Shown: piece after piece, positions 15,282-22,322 of the stretch | How positions within the stretch are numbered: the first letter of the stretch is position 1 | Layout of the letters: the number at the start of each line of letters is the position of its first letter | Source: CAZLIC01 sp964559535 | GTDB lineage: Bacteria; Pseudomonadota; Alphaproteobacteria; Rhodobacterales; Rhodobacteraceae | NCBI GenBank assembly: GCA_964559535.1 | Contig: CAZLIC010000025.1 | Location: forward strand, 1 to 48,701 | Length of the DNA: 48,701 bases | Direction of reading: 5' to 3' | The notes under the pieces: generated by a model | What the model was told of the DNA's origin: nothing | What the model saw: the letters and a program-made list of their open reading frames with translations, nothing else | Databases searched by the model: none | Made by a program: the position numbers and the translations under genes

Positions 15282-15311
15282 GGCAGCCCTAAACTCGGGC
15301 AGCCCTAAACT
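15282..15311. repeat. 14-bp tandem direct repeat between the regulator and fliS
   Basis: GGCAGCCCTAAACT occurs at 15282-15295 and again, identical, at 15298-15311 (16-bp period). It starts 3 bp after the regulator's stop and ends about 70 bp before the fliS ATG, a position suited to an activator site. TAAACT recalls the -35 of sigma-28 promoters, but no GCCGATAA is found at correct spacing. Confidence 0.6.
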
Positions 15312-15379
15312 GCGCGGACCGATTGTCGTTTCTCTTGGGCACAGGGCGCAGCGCGCCACAGCCGCAACGGGAGACCTCG

Positions 15380-15811
15380 ATGAACCTGCACAATGCCAGG
15401 GCCAGCTATCGCCGCGCCAGCCAACCGGACGAGGTGATCCCCAACGATCCGCACGCGATCGTGGGCGTGGCGCTGACCGAACTGCACACCGCCCTGCGCG
15501 CGCTGTCCACGGCGGCCGCCGCCAACCTGCCGCTGCCCGCTACCCCCATGACGCGCACGCTGGCCGCCATCTACCTGCTGCAGTCCAGCCTTGACTTCAA
15601 CCGTGGCGGCGACATCGCCCCAGCCCTGTTCCGCGTCTACGAATATTGCCGGCTGGAAACCCTGTCGGCCTTCCGCCGCGAACGCGACAGCGCGGACAGC
15701 GCCGCGGGCCTGGCCCGCGCCGCGGGCTTTGTCGCCACGCTGGCCGAATCCTGGGCAAACATGGACCGCACCGCGATTGCCGCCTTCACGCCCGCGAACC
15801 CGGTCATGTGA
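15380..15811 (+). CDS. fliS: Flagellin export chaperone FliS
   Basis: 143 residues with the FliS helical-bundle pattern: AHNARASYRR-like start, a long middle helix, and the motif LQSSLDFNRGGDIAPALFRV followed by YEYCRLETLSAF, matching the conserved L-D...GG-I-A-L-YxY segment. FliS binds the flagellin C-terminus and prevents early polymerisation. ATG 15380 (GGGAG 7 nt upstream) is preferred to an in-frame start at 15323, which adds a non-family stretch. fla2-type alphaproteobacterial flagella use FlaF/FlbT instead, so FliS supports fla1-type ancestry. No fliD or flagellin gene lies in the window. Confidence 0.82.
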   Translation: MNLHNARASYRRASQPDEVIPNDPHAIVGVALTELHTALRALSTAAAANLPLPATPMTRTLAAIYLLQSSLDFNRGGDIAPALFRVYEYCRLETLSAFRRERDSADSAAGLARAAGFVATLAESWANMDRTAIAAFTPANPVM

Positions 15812-15818
15812 TCTTCCG

Positions 15819-15841
15819 GCGGCCGCTGCCCCCCTGGCCGC
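15819..15841. terminator. Weak stem-loop between fliS and the TSUP gene
   Basis: GCGGCC and GGCCGC pair around an 11-nt C-rich loop in the 35-bp gap between convergent genes. There is no U-tract, so termination is only suggested by position. Confidence 0.3.
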
Positions 15842-15846
15842 GGCCC

Positions 15847-16596
15847 CTACACCCAAACCGCCCGCGCCAGCCCCATCCCCGCCAGCACGGCCAGCAGGAT
15901 GATGGCAAAGCGACGGAAATCCTGCGGGTCGGTGTTGAAGAAATGCCGCGATCCCAGCCAGTTGCCCAACCCCACCAGCGGCAGCGCAATGGCCGAGGCG
16001 AGGATCGTGTCCCACGTCACCAGCCCGTGCCACCAGTACAGCGGCGCCGAATACACGTCGAGAATGGGAAAGTAGGCCACCAGCGTGGCACGAAACACGC
16101 TGGCCTGCATCGGTTGGGCGGCAAAGAACGCCGCCACCGGCAGCCCGCCCATCCCCGGCGCGTTGGCCAGCCCCGACACCAGCCCCGTGGCCAGCGTGCC
16201 CCCCGCCCCCACCTCGGTCCGCAGCCGCCACCCGGCCAGCAGCACCGCGCACATCGCCAGCACATAGGCCGACACCACCGCACGCGCCGCATCCTCGGAA
16301 ATACCGGTCAGCGCCCAAAGGCCCAGCGGCAGCCCCACCGCCGCGCCCAGCAGCAGCCAGCCCACCCGGCGCCAGTCCACATCCGGCCCCGCACCCTTCC
16401 ACGCCTGCGCCGACATGGCGAATTCCAGGACCACCACCACCGCGACAAAGTTCAGCGGATTGGTGACGACCGACGACGCCGCGATGCACAGCGCCGAAAA
16501 CCCGAACCCCGAATAGCCGCGCACGAAGGCGGCCACCACAATGGCCACCGCCATCCACAGCGCGCCTGCAACCCCCAGGTCAAACGGCAGGCTCAA
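15847..16596 (-). CDS. TSUP (TauE/SafE) family anion permease
   Basis: 249 residues with about eight hydrophobic segments. It shows the two-fold TSUP pattern: VRGYSGFGFSALCIAA in the first half and GLVSGLANAPGMGGLPVAAF in the second. TSUP proteins move sulfite, organosulfonates or other small anions across the inner membrane. The predicted start is TTG 16596, overlapping the phnX stop (TTGA). The next ATG (16554) would remove part of the first helix. It is the third gene of the FAD oxidase-phnX-TSUP operon. Because taurine catabolism releases sulfite nearby, sulfite export is possible, but linkage to phnX suggests a phosphonate or related anion instead. Substrate is inferred only. Confidence 0.85.
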   Translation of the reverse strand: MSLPFDLGVAGALWMAVAIVVAAFVRGYSGFGFSALCIAASSVVTNPLNFVAVVVVLEFAMSAQAWKGAGPDVDWRRVGWLLLGAAVGLPLGLWALTGISEDAARAVVSAYVLAMCAVLLAGWRLRTEVGAGGTLATGLVSGLANAPGMGGLPVAAFFAAQPMQASVFRATLVAYFPILDVYSAPLYWWHGLVTWDTILASAIALPLVGLGNWLGSRHFFNTDPQDFRRFAIILLAVLAGMGLARAVWV

Positions 16597-17393
16597 GGCC
16601 TTTCGCCGCGCGCCAGCCGTCCCTCGATGGCGTCGATCACGGCGTCGATCTGCGCCACCGAATCAATCACGTAATGCGCGCCCGCCATGGTCAGCTTGCG
16701 CACGGCCGCTTCCTTCATGCAGGCGAAATCGCCGGGCGACAGCGCCGCCGTCTCCTCGGGCGTCAGGCCAAAGGCGTTGCCCGTCAGGGCAATGCCCACC
16801 GTCCAACACCCCGCGTTCAGCCCCTCGGCAATCCCCACCTCGGTGTCGTCCACCTTCACCACCGAAAACGCGGGCCAGACCCCCAGATCCAGGAAGGTCC
16901 GGTACATCATCAGCGGCGTGGGCCGCCCCGCCGACAGATCGCCCGCGCAGACCAGGTTGTCGGGCACATAGCCCTGTTCGGCGGCCAAAGGCGTGACCCG
17001 CGCCATGATCTCGCGCACGTAGCCGGTGGTGGAGCCGATCTTCAGCCCCCGTGCCCGCAGCCGGTTCACCGCAGGCACCGCGCCCTCGATCATGGTGCAG
17101 AAGTCCGTCACCGCCTCCACGTTCATCGGCACGAAGACGTCGTACACCCGGTCGATCGCCGCCTCGTCCGGCGCCGATCCCTGCGCCGCCTGCCACGCGG
17201 CTGCAATCCGGGGCTCGGCCAGCAGCGTGGCAATATGGTCGCGCTTGGCCATGCCCATCGGCCCACGCGCCTCGGCGATGGTGATCTCCACCCCGAATTG
17301 CGCAAAGGCCTTCACGAACACACCCATCGGCGCGCGCGACCCGTGGTCGATCACGGTTCCCGCCCAGTCGAACACTACAGCCTGCAGCATCAT
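16593..17393 (-). CDS. phnX: Phosphonoacetaldehyde hydrolase (phosphonatase) PhnX
   Basis: A 266-residue HAD-superfamily enzyme. VVFDWAGT places the nucleophile Asp9, and MGMAKRDHI places Lys50, the Schiff-base lysine that distinguishes phosphonatases from other HADs. Further signatures are GSTTGYVREIM and VKVDDTEVGIAEGLNAG (acidic metal site). It cleaves the C-P bond of phosphonoacetaldehyde to acetaldehyde and phosphate. Length equals the family norm. The ATG overlaps the upstream oxidase stop (ATGA) and its stop overlaps the TSUP start, so all three are coupled. PhnW, the usual AEP transaminase partner, is absent and the FAD oxidase next door probably supplies the aldehyde. Confidence 0.95.
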   Translation of the reverse strand: MMLQAVVFDWAGTVIDHGSRAPMGVFVKAFAQFGVEITIAEARGPMGMAKRDHIATLLAEPRIAAAWQAAQGSAPDEAAIDRVYDVFVPMNVEAVTDFCTMIEGAVPAVNRLRARGLKIGSTTGYVREIMARVTPLAAEQGYVPDNLVCAGDLSAGRPTPLMMYRTFLDLGVWPAFSVVKVDDTEVGIAEGLNAGCWTVGIALTGNAFGLTPEETAALSPGDFACMKEAAVRKLTMAGAHYVIDSVAQIDAVIDAIEGRLARGERP

Positions 17394-18526
17394 GCCTCTC
17401 CGAACATCTCGTTGATGGTTTCCTCGCCGATGGCGAAACTGGTGCTGGCGCCGGTGCCGCTGGTCACGATCACCAGCCGCACATCCGGCGCCGGGGTTTC
17501 ACGGATCATCAGCCGGTCGGGCAGGCTGGCATAGGTGCCCGTCCACCGCTCCACCACCTGCGCGCCGGGCAGCCGCAGAACCGCATGCATTTCCTGCAGG
17601 ATCAGGTCATCCACCCGTCCGCGGGCAAAGGGCGAGGGCGACCATTCGTAGTGGTGGCTGTCGCCGATGATCAGCCCGCCATCGGCACCCTGCACGGCGA
17701 TCAGGTGAATCCCCTCGGCCAGCCACTCGCCCTGTTCCGCCTGCAGCCGCACCTTCAGCGCCTCGGCCTCGGGCAGTTCCGACCAGCCCAGATAGCGCAC
17801 GAGGCTTTGGTCCGACATCACCGAGCCCGGCAGCCGGAACCCGCGGTCGCCCGGCATCACCTTCAGCATGTGCAACCGGCAGCGGCCGATGCCCAGCCGG
17901 TCGATCACCTCGGGGAACAGCGTGCGCAGGTCGTCGCCGGGGCACACGGCCACCTTCGCGGCCCGAATCTCCCCCGCCGTCGTTGCCACCCGCCAGGGCT
18001 CGACCGCCTTCACCAGCGTGCGGCGGCGGAACTCCACCCCCTTCGCGCCCTCCAGCCAGGCCGCAAGCTTCGGAATGGCCCGCCGACTCTCCACCCGCCG
18101 TTCGTGCGGCGACCACAGCGCGCCTTGCCAATTCCTGTCCGCAAGAACGGCGCCATGGGCGCGCGCAAGCTCGGAAGACGACAGAATCGAACACTCGGCC
18201 CCCATGTCCGTTCTTGAAAAGGCCTCCAGCACCGCCATCGCCTCGGGCCGCTGCGCGGGCACCAGCGTGCCCCGGTGCTCGATCGGGATGCCCGCCTGCG
18301 GCGCCACCTCGGCCCACACGTCGCGCGACCGTATCGCGCGGCGCCAGCAGTCGCCCGACTGCTGGCCGGTCACGGTGACAAAGCCGAAGTTGCGGACCGA
18401 GGCCCCCACCGCCTCGGCCTCGCGGTCGATCACCACCACCCGAAGGCCACGCCGCACCGCCGCCAGCGCATGCGCCAACCCCACGATCCCCGCGCCCACC
18501 ACCGCCAAGTCATAGGAACCCGTCAT
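17390..18526 (-). CDS. FAD-dependent aminophosphonate oxidase (HpnW/TIGR03364 type)
   Basis: 378 residues of the DAO family: dinucleotide-binding VVGAGIVGLAHALAA (about residues 9-23), then VIDREAEAVGASVRNFGFVT, a signature of the phosphonate-associated clade, and a C-terminal VIVTSGTGASTSFAIGEE segment. Members of this clade occur beside phosphonatase genes and oxidise 2-aminoethylphosphonate or N-methylated or hydroxylated relatives to the aldehyde with release of amine and H2O2. It is first in the operon with phnX and TSUP. The divergent EamA gene shares a 122-bp promoter region rich in TTTC-GAAA palindromes. The exact substrate is not determined by sequence. Confidence 0.85.
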   Translation of the reverse strand: MTGSYDLAVVGAGIVGLAHALAAVRRGLRVVVIDREAEAVGASVRNFGFVTVTGQQSGDCWRRAIRSRDVWAEVAPQAGIPIEHRGTLVPAQRPEAMAVLEAFSRTDMGAECSILSSSELARAHGAVLADRNWQGALWSPHERRVESRRAIPKLAAWLEGAKGVEFRRRTLVKAVEPWRVATTAGEIRAAKVAVCPGDDLRTLFPEVIDRLGIGRCRLHMLKVMPGDRGFRLPGSVMSDQSLVRYLGWSELPEAEALKVRLQAEQGEWLAEGIHLIAVQGADGGLIIGDSHHYEWSPSPFARGRVDDLILQEMHAVLRLPGAQVVERWTGTYASLPDRLMIRETPAPDVRLVIVTSGTGASTSFAIGEETINEMFGEA

Positions 18527-18546
18527 CCCCGCCCCCTCTCCCCGCC

Positions 18547-18654
18547 GGTTTCAGAAACCTTTCGGAAAACTGTCAGGACTTCGCCACGGCTCCCACGCCA
18601 CACTCCCACTTGCCGGATTTCCCGGAAAGTCATTCGCAGGACCATTTCATGAAA
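18547..18654. promoter_or_regulatory. Array of TTTC-N(1-3)-GAAA palindromes in the divergent promoter region
   Basis: Within the region between the FAD oxidase and the EamA gene, four palindromes of one type occur. They are TTTCAGAAA (18549-18557, inside the longer GGTTTCAGAAACC 18547-18559), TTTCGGAAA (18560-18568, exactly 11 bp on), TTTCCCGGAAA (18618-18628) and TTTCATGAAA (18645-18654, across the EamA start codon). The arrangement looks like operators for one regulator controlling both directions. Confidence 0.5.
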
Positions 18655-19527
18655 CGTCACCACGGCTACATCGCCCTTGCCATTGCCGTCCTGGCCTGGG
18701 GCCTTGGCAACATCGCACAGAAGACCATCACCGACCATCTGTCCCCCGTCAGCACCATCGGCCTGCGCTGTCTGGTGGGGGGCCTGTGTGTGCTGCCGCT
18801 GGCGCTGCGCGAGCGGCACGGCGTGGGCCGCGCCGAAATGTCCAGCCTCTTGCTGGTGTCGGCGCTTTTCGCGCTGGCCATCCTGCTGCAGCAGGCGGCC
18901 TACATGACCGCCTCGGTCACCAACTGCGTGTTCCTCGTGAACACCTGCGTTGCCATGACACCGCTGGTCGCCTGGGTGCTTCTGGGCGAACGCCCCAGCG
19001 CCGCGGTGATGGCCGCTGCCACCCTGGCGATGGCCGGTGCGTTCTTCATGACGGGCGGCCTTTCGGGGCCCTTTCAGCCGGGCGACGGCACGGCCCTTCT
19101 GTCCGCCCTTGCCTTCGCCGTCTGGATGGTGGCGCTTGGCCGCCACATCATGCGCTGGGGACGACCGATCTTTTCCGCCGCCGCCCAGTTCCTGGCCTGT
19201 GCTGCCGTGGCCCTGCCCATTGGCGTCGCCGCAGAAGGCCTGACGCTGGCCGACATCGGCGCCGCACGGGACGAGATCCTGTTCCTCGGCGTCATCTCCA
19301 CCGCGCTGGCCTTCACCCTGCAAACCTTCGCCCAGCGCATTGTACCCGCCAGCCACACCGCCCTGATCGGCAGTGCCGAGTCCGTTGTGGCTGCCGTTGC
19401 CGCGGCCGTGATCCTTGGCGAAACCGCCAGCGCCACCACCATCTTGGGCGGCGCGCTCATCCTCGCGGCGGGCGTATTGGTCGGGGTGTTCGACCGCCCG
19501 CCGCAGGTGGCTCCGGCCCATGCCTAG
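18649..19527 (+). CDS. EamA/DMT-family membrane transporter
   Basis: 292 residues with ten hydrophobic segments and two EamA repeats: AIAVLAWGLGNIAQKTITDH at the start, GERPSAAVMAAATLAMAGAF closing the first, and IGSAESVVAAVAAAVILGET in the second. DMT proteins usually export metabolites or amino acids. ATG 18649 is chosen over an upstream in-frame start (18610), which lies within the palindrome-rich region. It is divergent from the aminophosphonate operon, so it could export an amine or aldehyde by-product (inference). Its TAG stop forms a CTAG shared with the converging xsc stop. Confidence 0.85.
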   Translation: MKRHHGYIALAIAVLAWGLGNIAQKTITDHLSPVSTIGLRCLVGGLCVLPLALRERHGVGRAEMSSLLLVSALFALAILLQQAAYMTASVTNCVFLVNTCVAMTPLVAWVLLGERPSAAVMAAATLAMAGAFFMTGGLSGPFQPGDGTALLSALAFAVWMVALGRHIMRWGRPIFSAAAQFLACAAVALPIGVAAEGLTLADIGAARDEILFLGVISTALAFTLQTFAQRIVPASHTALIGSAESVVAAVAAAVILGETASATTILGGALILAAGVLVGVFDRPPQVAPAHA

Positions 19528-21290
19528 CCGGCCATCATGTCGGCGGGGTCGATCCCTGCCACCGCCACCGGCTTCTTCATCGCGTCGCGGCGGAAGGGCT
19601 CGCCCAGTTCCTGGTTGATCAGCGCCTCGATCAGCGTGGTCTTGCCTGCCTTCTGGTCGGCAATCGCTTGCCGCAGCGCCTGCGTCAGTTCGTCCATCGT
19701 GTGCACCACCACGCCTTGCAATCCGCAGGCCTTGGCAATGCCGGCATAGGACACCTGGGTGTCCAGTTCGGTGCCCACGAAATTGTCGTCATACCACAGG
19801 GTCGAGTTCCGCTTCTCGGCCCCCCACTGGTAGTTGCGGAACACCACCTGCGTCACGGCAGGCCATTCCGGCCGCCCGATGGCGGTCAGTTCCGTCACCG
19901 CAATCCCGAATGCGCCGTCACCGCTGAACCCCACCACCGGCACATCCGGGCAGGCGATCTTGGCGCCCACAACGCTTGGCAACCCGTATCCGCAAGGCCC
20001 GAACAGCCCCGGTGCCAGGTACTTCCGGCCGTCCTCGAAGGTCGGATAGGCGTTGCCGATGGCGCAGTTGTTTCCGATGTCCGACGAAATGATCGCGTCC
20101 TTCGGCAGTGCCGCCGAAATTGCCCGCCACGCCATCCGCGGGCTCATCCATTCGGGCTTGGCCGCGCGAGCGCGCTGGTTCCATGTCGTGCCCGGATCGT
20201 CATCCTCGTGATCCATGCCGGACAGGGCCTGCGCCCAGCGGCTTTTGGTGGTGGCAATCAGGTCGCGCCGCGCCGCCCGCCCCGTGTCCCCCGCCGTGTC
20301 CAACAGGCGCGCCAGAATCCCCTCGGCGACCTTCTTCGCATCACCCACAATGCCGACGGATACCCGCTTGGTCAGCCCGATCCGCGCGGGGTTGATGTCC
20401 ACCTGGATGACCTTCGCGCCCTTCGGCCAGTAGTCGATGCCATAGCCCGGCAGGGTGGAAAACGGGTTCAGCCGCGTGCCCAGCGCCAGCACCACATCGG
20501 CCTGCGCAATCAGCTCCATCGCCGCCTTCGACCCGTTGTAGCCCAAGGGCCCCGCAAACAGCGGATGCGACCCGGGGAAGGCGTCGTTGTGCTGATAGCC
20601 CACGCAGACCGGCGCCGTCAGCCGTTCCGCCAGCGCCATGCTGGCCGGAATCGCACCCCCCAGCACCACCCCCGCCCCGTTCAGGATCACCGGGAACGCC
20701 GCGCCCGACAGCAACTCGGCCGCCTGCGCAATCGCCGCATCGCCACCCGAAGGCCGCTCGAACTCCACCACCGCGGGCAGGTCGATGTCGATCACCTGCG
20801 TCCAGTAATCCCGCGGCATGTTGATCTGGCAGGGCGCAGAGTGCCGTTTCGCGTTCAGGATCACGCGGTTCAGCACCTCGGCCACGCGCGACGGATCGCG
20901 CACCTCTTCCTGATAGGCCACCATGTCCTTGAACAGCGCCATCTGTTCCACTTCCTGAAACCCGCCCTGCCCCAGCGTCTTGTTCGCCGCCTGCGGCGTC
21001 ACCAGCAGAAGCGGCGTGTGGTTCCAGTAGGCGGTCTTCACCGCGGTGACGAAGTTGGTGATGCCCGGCCCGTTCTGCGCAATCATCATGCACGTCTTGC
21101 CCGACGCACGGGTATAGCCATCGGCCATCATCCCGCCACTACCCTCGTGCGCGCAGTCCCAGAACCGGATGCCCGCCTTCGGGAACAGGTCGGAAATCGG
21201 CATGAAGGCCGACCCGATGATCCCGAACGCATCCGAAATCCCGTGCCGCTGAAGTACCTTCACAAAGGCTTCTTCGGTGGTCATGCGCAT
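19524..21290 (-). CDS. xsc: Sulfoacetaldehyde acetyltransferase Xsc
   Basis: A 588-residue ThDP enzyme. CAHEGSGGMMADGYTRASGK carries the catalytic Glu of the pyrimidine domain, and GFSGDGAFGIAVTELTAIGR then FRNYQWGAEKRN carry the ThDP/Mg motif. QINMPRDYWTQVIDID and LGPLGYNGSKAAME-like stretches are typical of Xsc rather than acetolactate synthase. It converts sulfoacetaldehyde and phosphate to acetyl phosphate and sulfite in the cytoplasm. GGGAG stands 7 nt before ATG 21290. It is last in the tpa-tauR-FNT-xsc group and separated from the FNT gene by 133 bp. Pta/AckA and sulfite dehydrogenase genes are not in the window. Confidence 0.96.
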   Translation of the reverse strand: MRMTTEEAFVKVLQRHGISDAFGIIGSAFMPISDLFPKAGIRFWDCAHEGSGGMMADGYTRASGKTCMMIAQNGPGITNFVTAVKTAYWNHTPLLLVTPQAANKTLGQGGFQEVEQMALFKDMVAYQEEVRDPSRVAEVLNRVILNAKRHSAPCQINMPRDYWTQVIDIDLPAVVEFERPSGGDAAIAQAAELLSGAAFPVILNGAGVVLGGAIPASMALAERLTAPVCVGYQHNDAFPGSHPLFAGPLGYNGSKAAMELIAQADVVLALGTRLNPFSTLPGYGIDYWPKGAKVIQVDINPARIGLTKRVSVGIVGDAKKVAEGILARLLDTAGDTGRAARRDLIATTKSRWAQALSGMDHEDDDPGTTWNQRARAAKPEWMSPRMAWRAISAALPKDAIISSDIGNNCAIGNAYPTFEDGRKYLAPGLFGPCGYGLPSVVGAKIACPDVPVVGFSGDGAFGIAVTELTAIGRPEWPAVTQVVFRNYQWGAEKRNSTLWYDDNFVGTELDTQVSYAGIAKACGLQGVVVHTMDELTQALRQAIADQKAGKTTLIEALINQELGEPFRRDAMKKPVAVAGIDPADMMAG

Positions 21291-21423
21291 GGCCTACTCC
21301 CGTATTGCTGCCGTGTTCCCTAGGGCCGGTGCGGGTCCGGCCGTAGGGCCAGAAGTGCGGGAGGCATCGTGCCAGATGCGCCGGGCCTGAATCGCCTCTC
21401 GCGCGCGTCCGGCTCTGCCGCCC

Positions 21424-22227
21424 TCATCCTTGCCCCGGCGTGCCACCCCGGTCTTGCGTCGTCCCGTGGAAGGCAAAACGGTAGGCAAGGGCCACGCCAC
21501 CGGCCCCGCCCACAACGTTTCCCAGAGTGACCCACACCAGGTTCGACAGCACCGCGCCGACGGGCAGGTCCGTTCCGGCCGCGACGGCCTGCGGGAAGAA
21601 GAACAGGTTGGCGACCGAATGCTCGAGGCCGAGCAGGACAAAGGCCGCGATCGGCCAGAGGATCGCGACGATCTTGCCTCCGGCCGTGCGGGCCGCGAAC
21701 GTCAGCCAGATGGCAAGGCAGACCAGCGCATTGCACAGGATCCCGCGGACAATGGCCTCGACCGGCGCCAGCGCGAGCTTGGCCGTGGCGATCTTGACTG
21801 CTGTCACACCCATCGGCCCGTCCAGGCTGCCCGCAAGCCCCAGGGCGACGGCAAGTCCTACAGCCCCGACGGTATTGCCGAGAAACACGATACCCCAGTT
21901 CCGGGCAAGTTCGCCAATGCTGATCCGGCGGTCGACCGCCGCCATGACCATCAGCGCATTGCCGGTGAAAAGCTCGGCTCCGCCCACGATCACCAGGATC
22001 AGACCCAATGCGAACACCACCCCGCCCAGAAGCCGGGCCGGACCGTAGGCCAGATCGGTTCCGGTCATCACCATGGTATAGGCCGCGCCCCCGAAACCGA
22101 TGAAGGCCCCCGCAAGAACCGCCAACACAAACATCTGCGGCGCCGGAAGCCTGGCCTTGGCGACACCGGCCGCCTCGATCAGTGCGGCGATTTCGGCAGG
22201 CTTGTGTGCGTCACCGGCGTTGTCCAT
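21424..22227 (-). CDS. Formate/nitrite transporter (FNT) family channel
   Basis: 267 residues with six membrane helices and FNT signatures: GAFIGFGGAAYTMVMTG in helix 1, AELFTGNALMVMAAVDR, a FLGNTVGAVGLAVALG helix, and LGLEHSVANLFFFP with the central pore histidine. FNT pentamers pass small monovalent anions (formate, nitrite, hydrosulfide, lactate, acetate). ATG 22227 is preferred to 22293 because the extra residues are not family-like. It lies inside the taurine operon, between tauR and xsc. Acetate, formate or a sulfur anion from the pathway is therefore plausible, but the substrate cannot be read from sequence. Confidence 0.85.
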   Translation of the reverse strand: MDNAGDAHKPAEIAALIEAAGVAKARLPAPQMFVLAVLAGAFIGFGGAAYTMVMTGTDLAYGPARLLGGVVFALGLILVIVGGAELFTGNALMVMAAVDRRISIGELARNWGIVFLGNTVGAVGLAVALGLAGSLDGPMGVTAVKIATAKLALAPVEAIVRGILCNALVCLAIWLTFAARTAGGKIVAILWPIAAFVLLGLEHSVANLFFFPQAVAAGTDLPVGAVLSNLVWVTLGNVVGGAGGVALAYRFAFHGTTQDRGGTPGQG

Positions 22228-22322
22228 GTGCGGCAGGTTAGCGGCGGCGCAAGCGGTTTGGAAGCGGAGGCCGCTCTGCAGCGCGCGGCGCACCTCAGGC
22301 CCGTTCGCAGCAGACCGGGTGT

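Noticed and set aside
15290..15325. Sigma-28 promoter for fliS (TAAA ... ACCGATTG)
   Set aside because: Spacing between the two elements is 8 or 24 nt instead of about 15, and the -10 matches only partly.
18786..21323. 845-codon + strand frame crossing the EamA gene and opposite xsc
   Set aside because: Overlaps two well-identified genes and lacks any motif.
21324..21342. GGCCGG-TGCGGGT-CCGGCC as terminator of the FNT gene
   Set aside because: Six-bp stem without a T-tract in a GC-rich stretch. Too weak to list.
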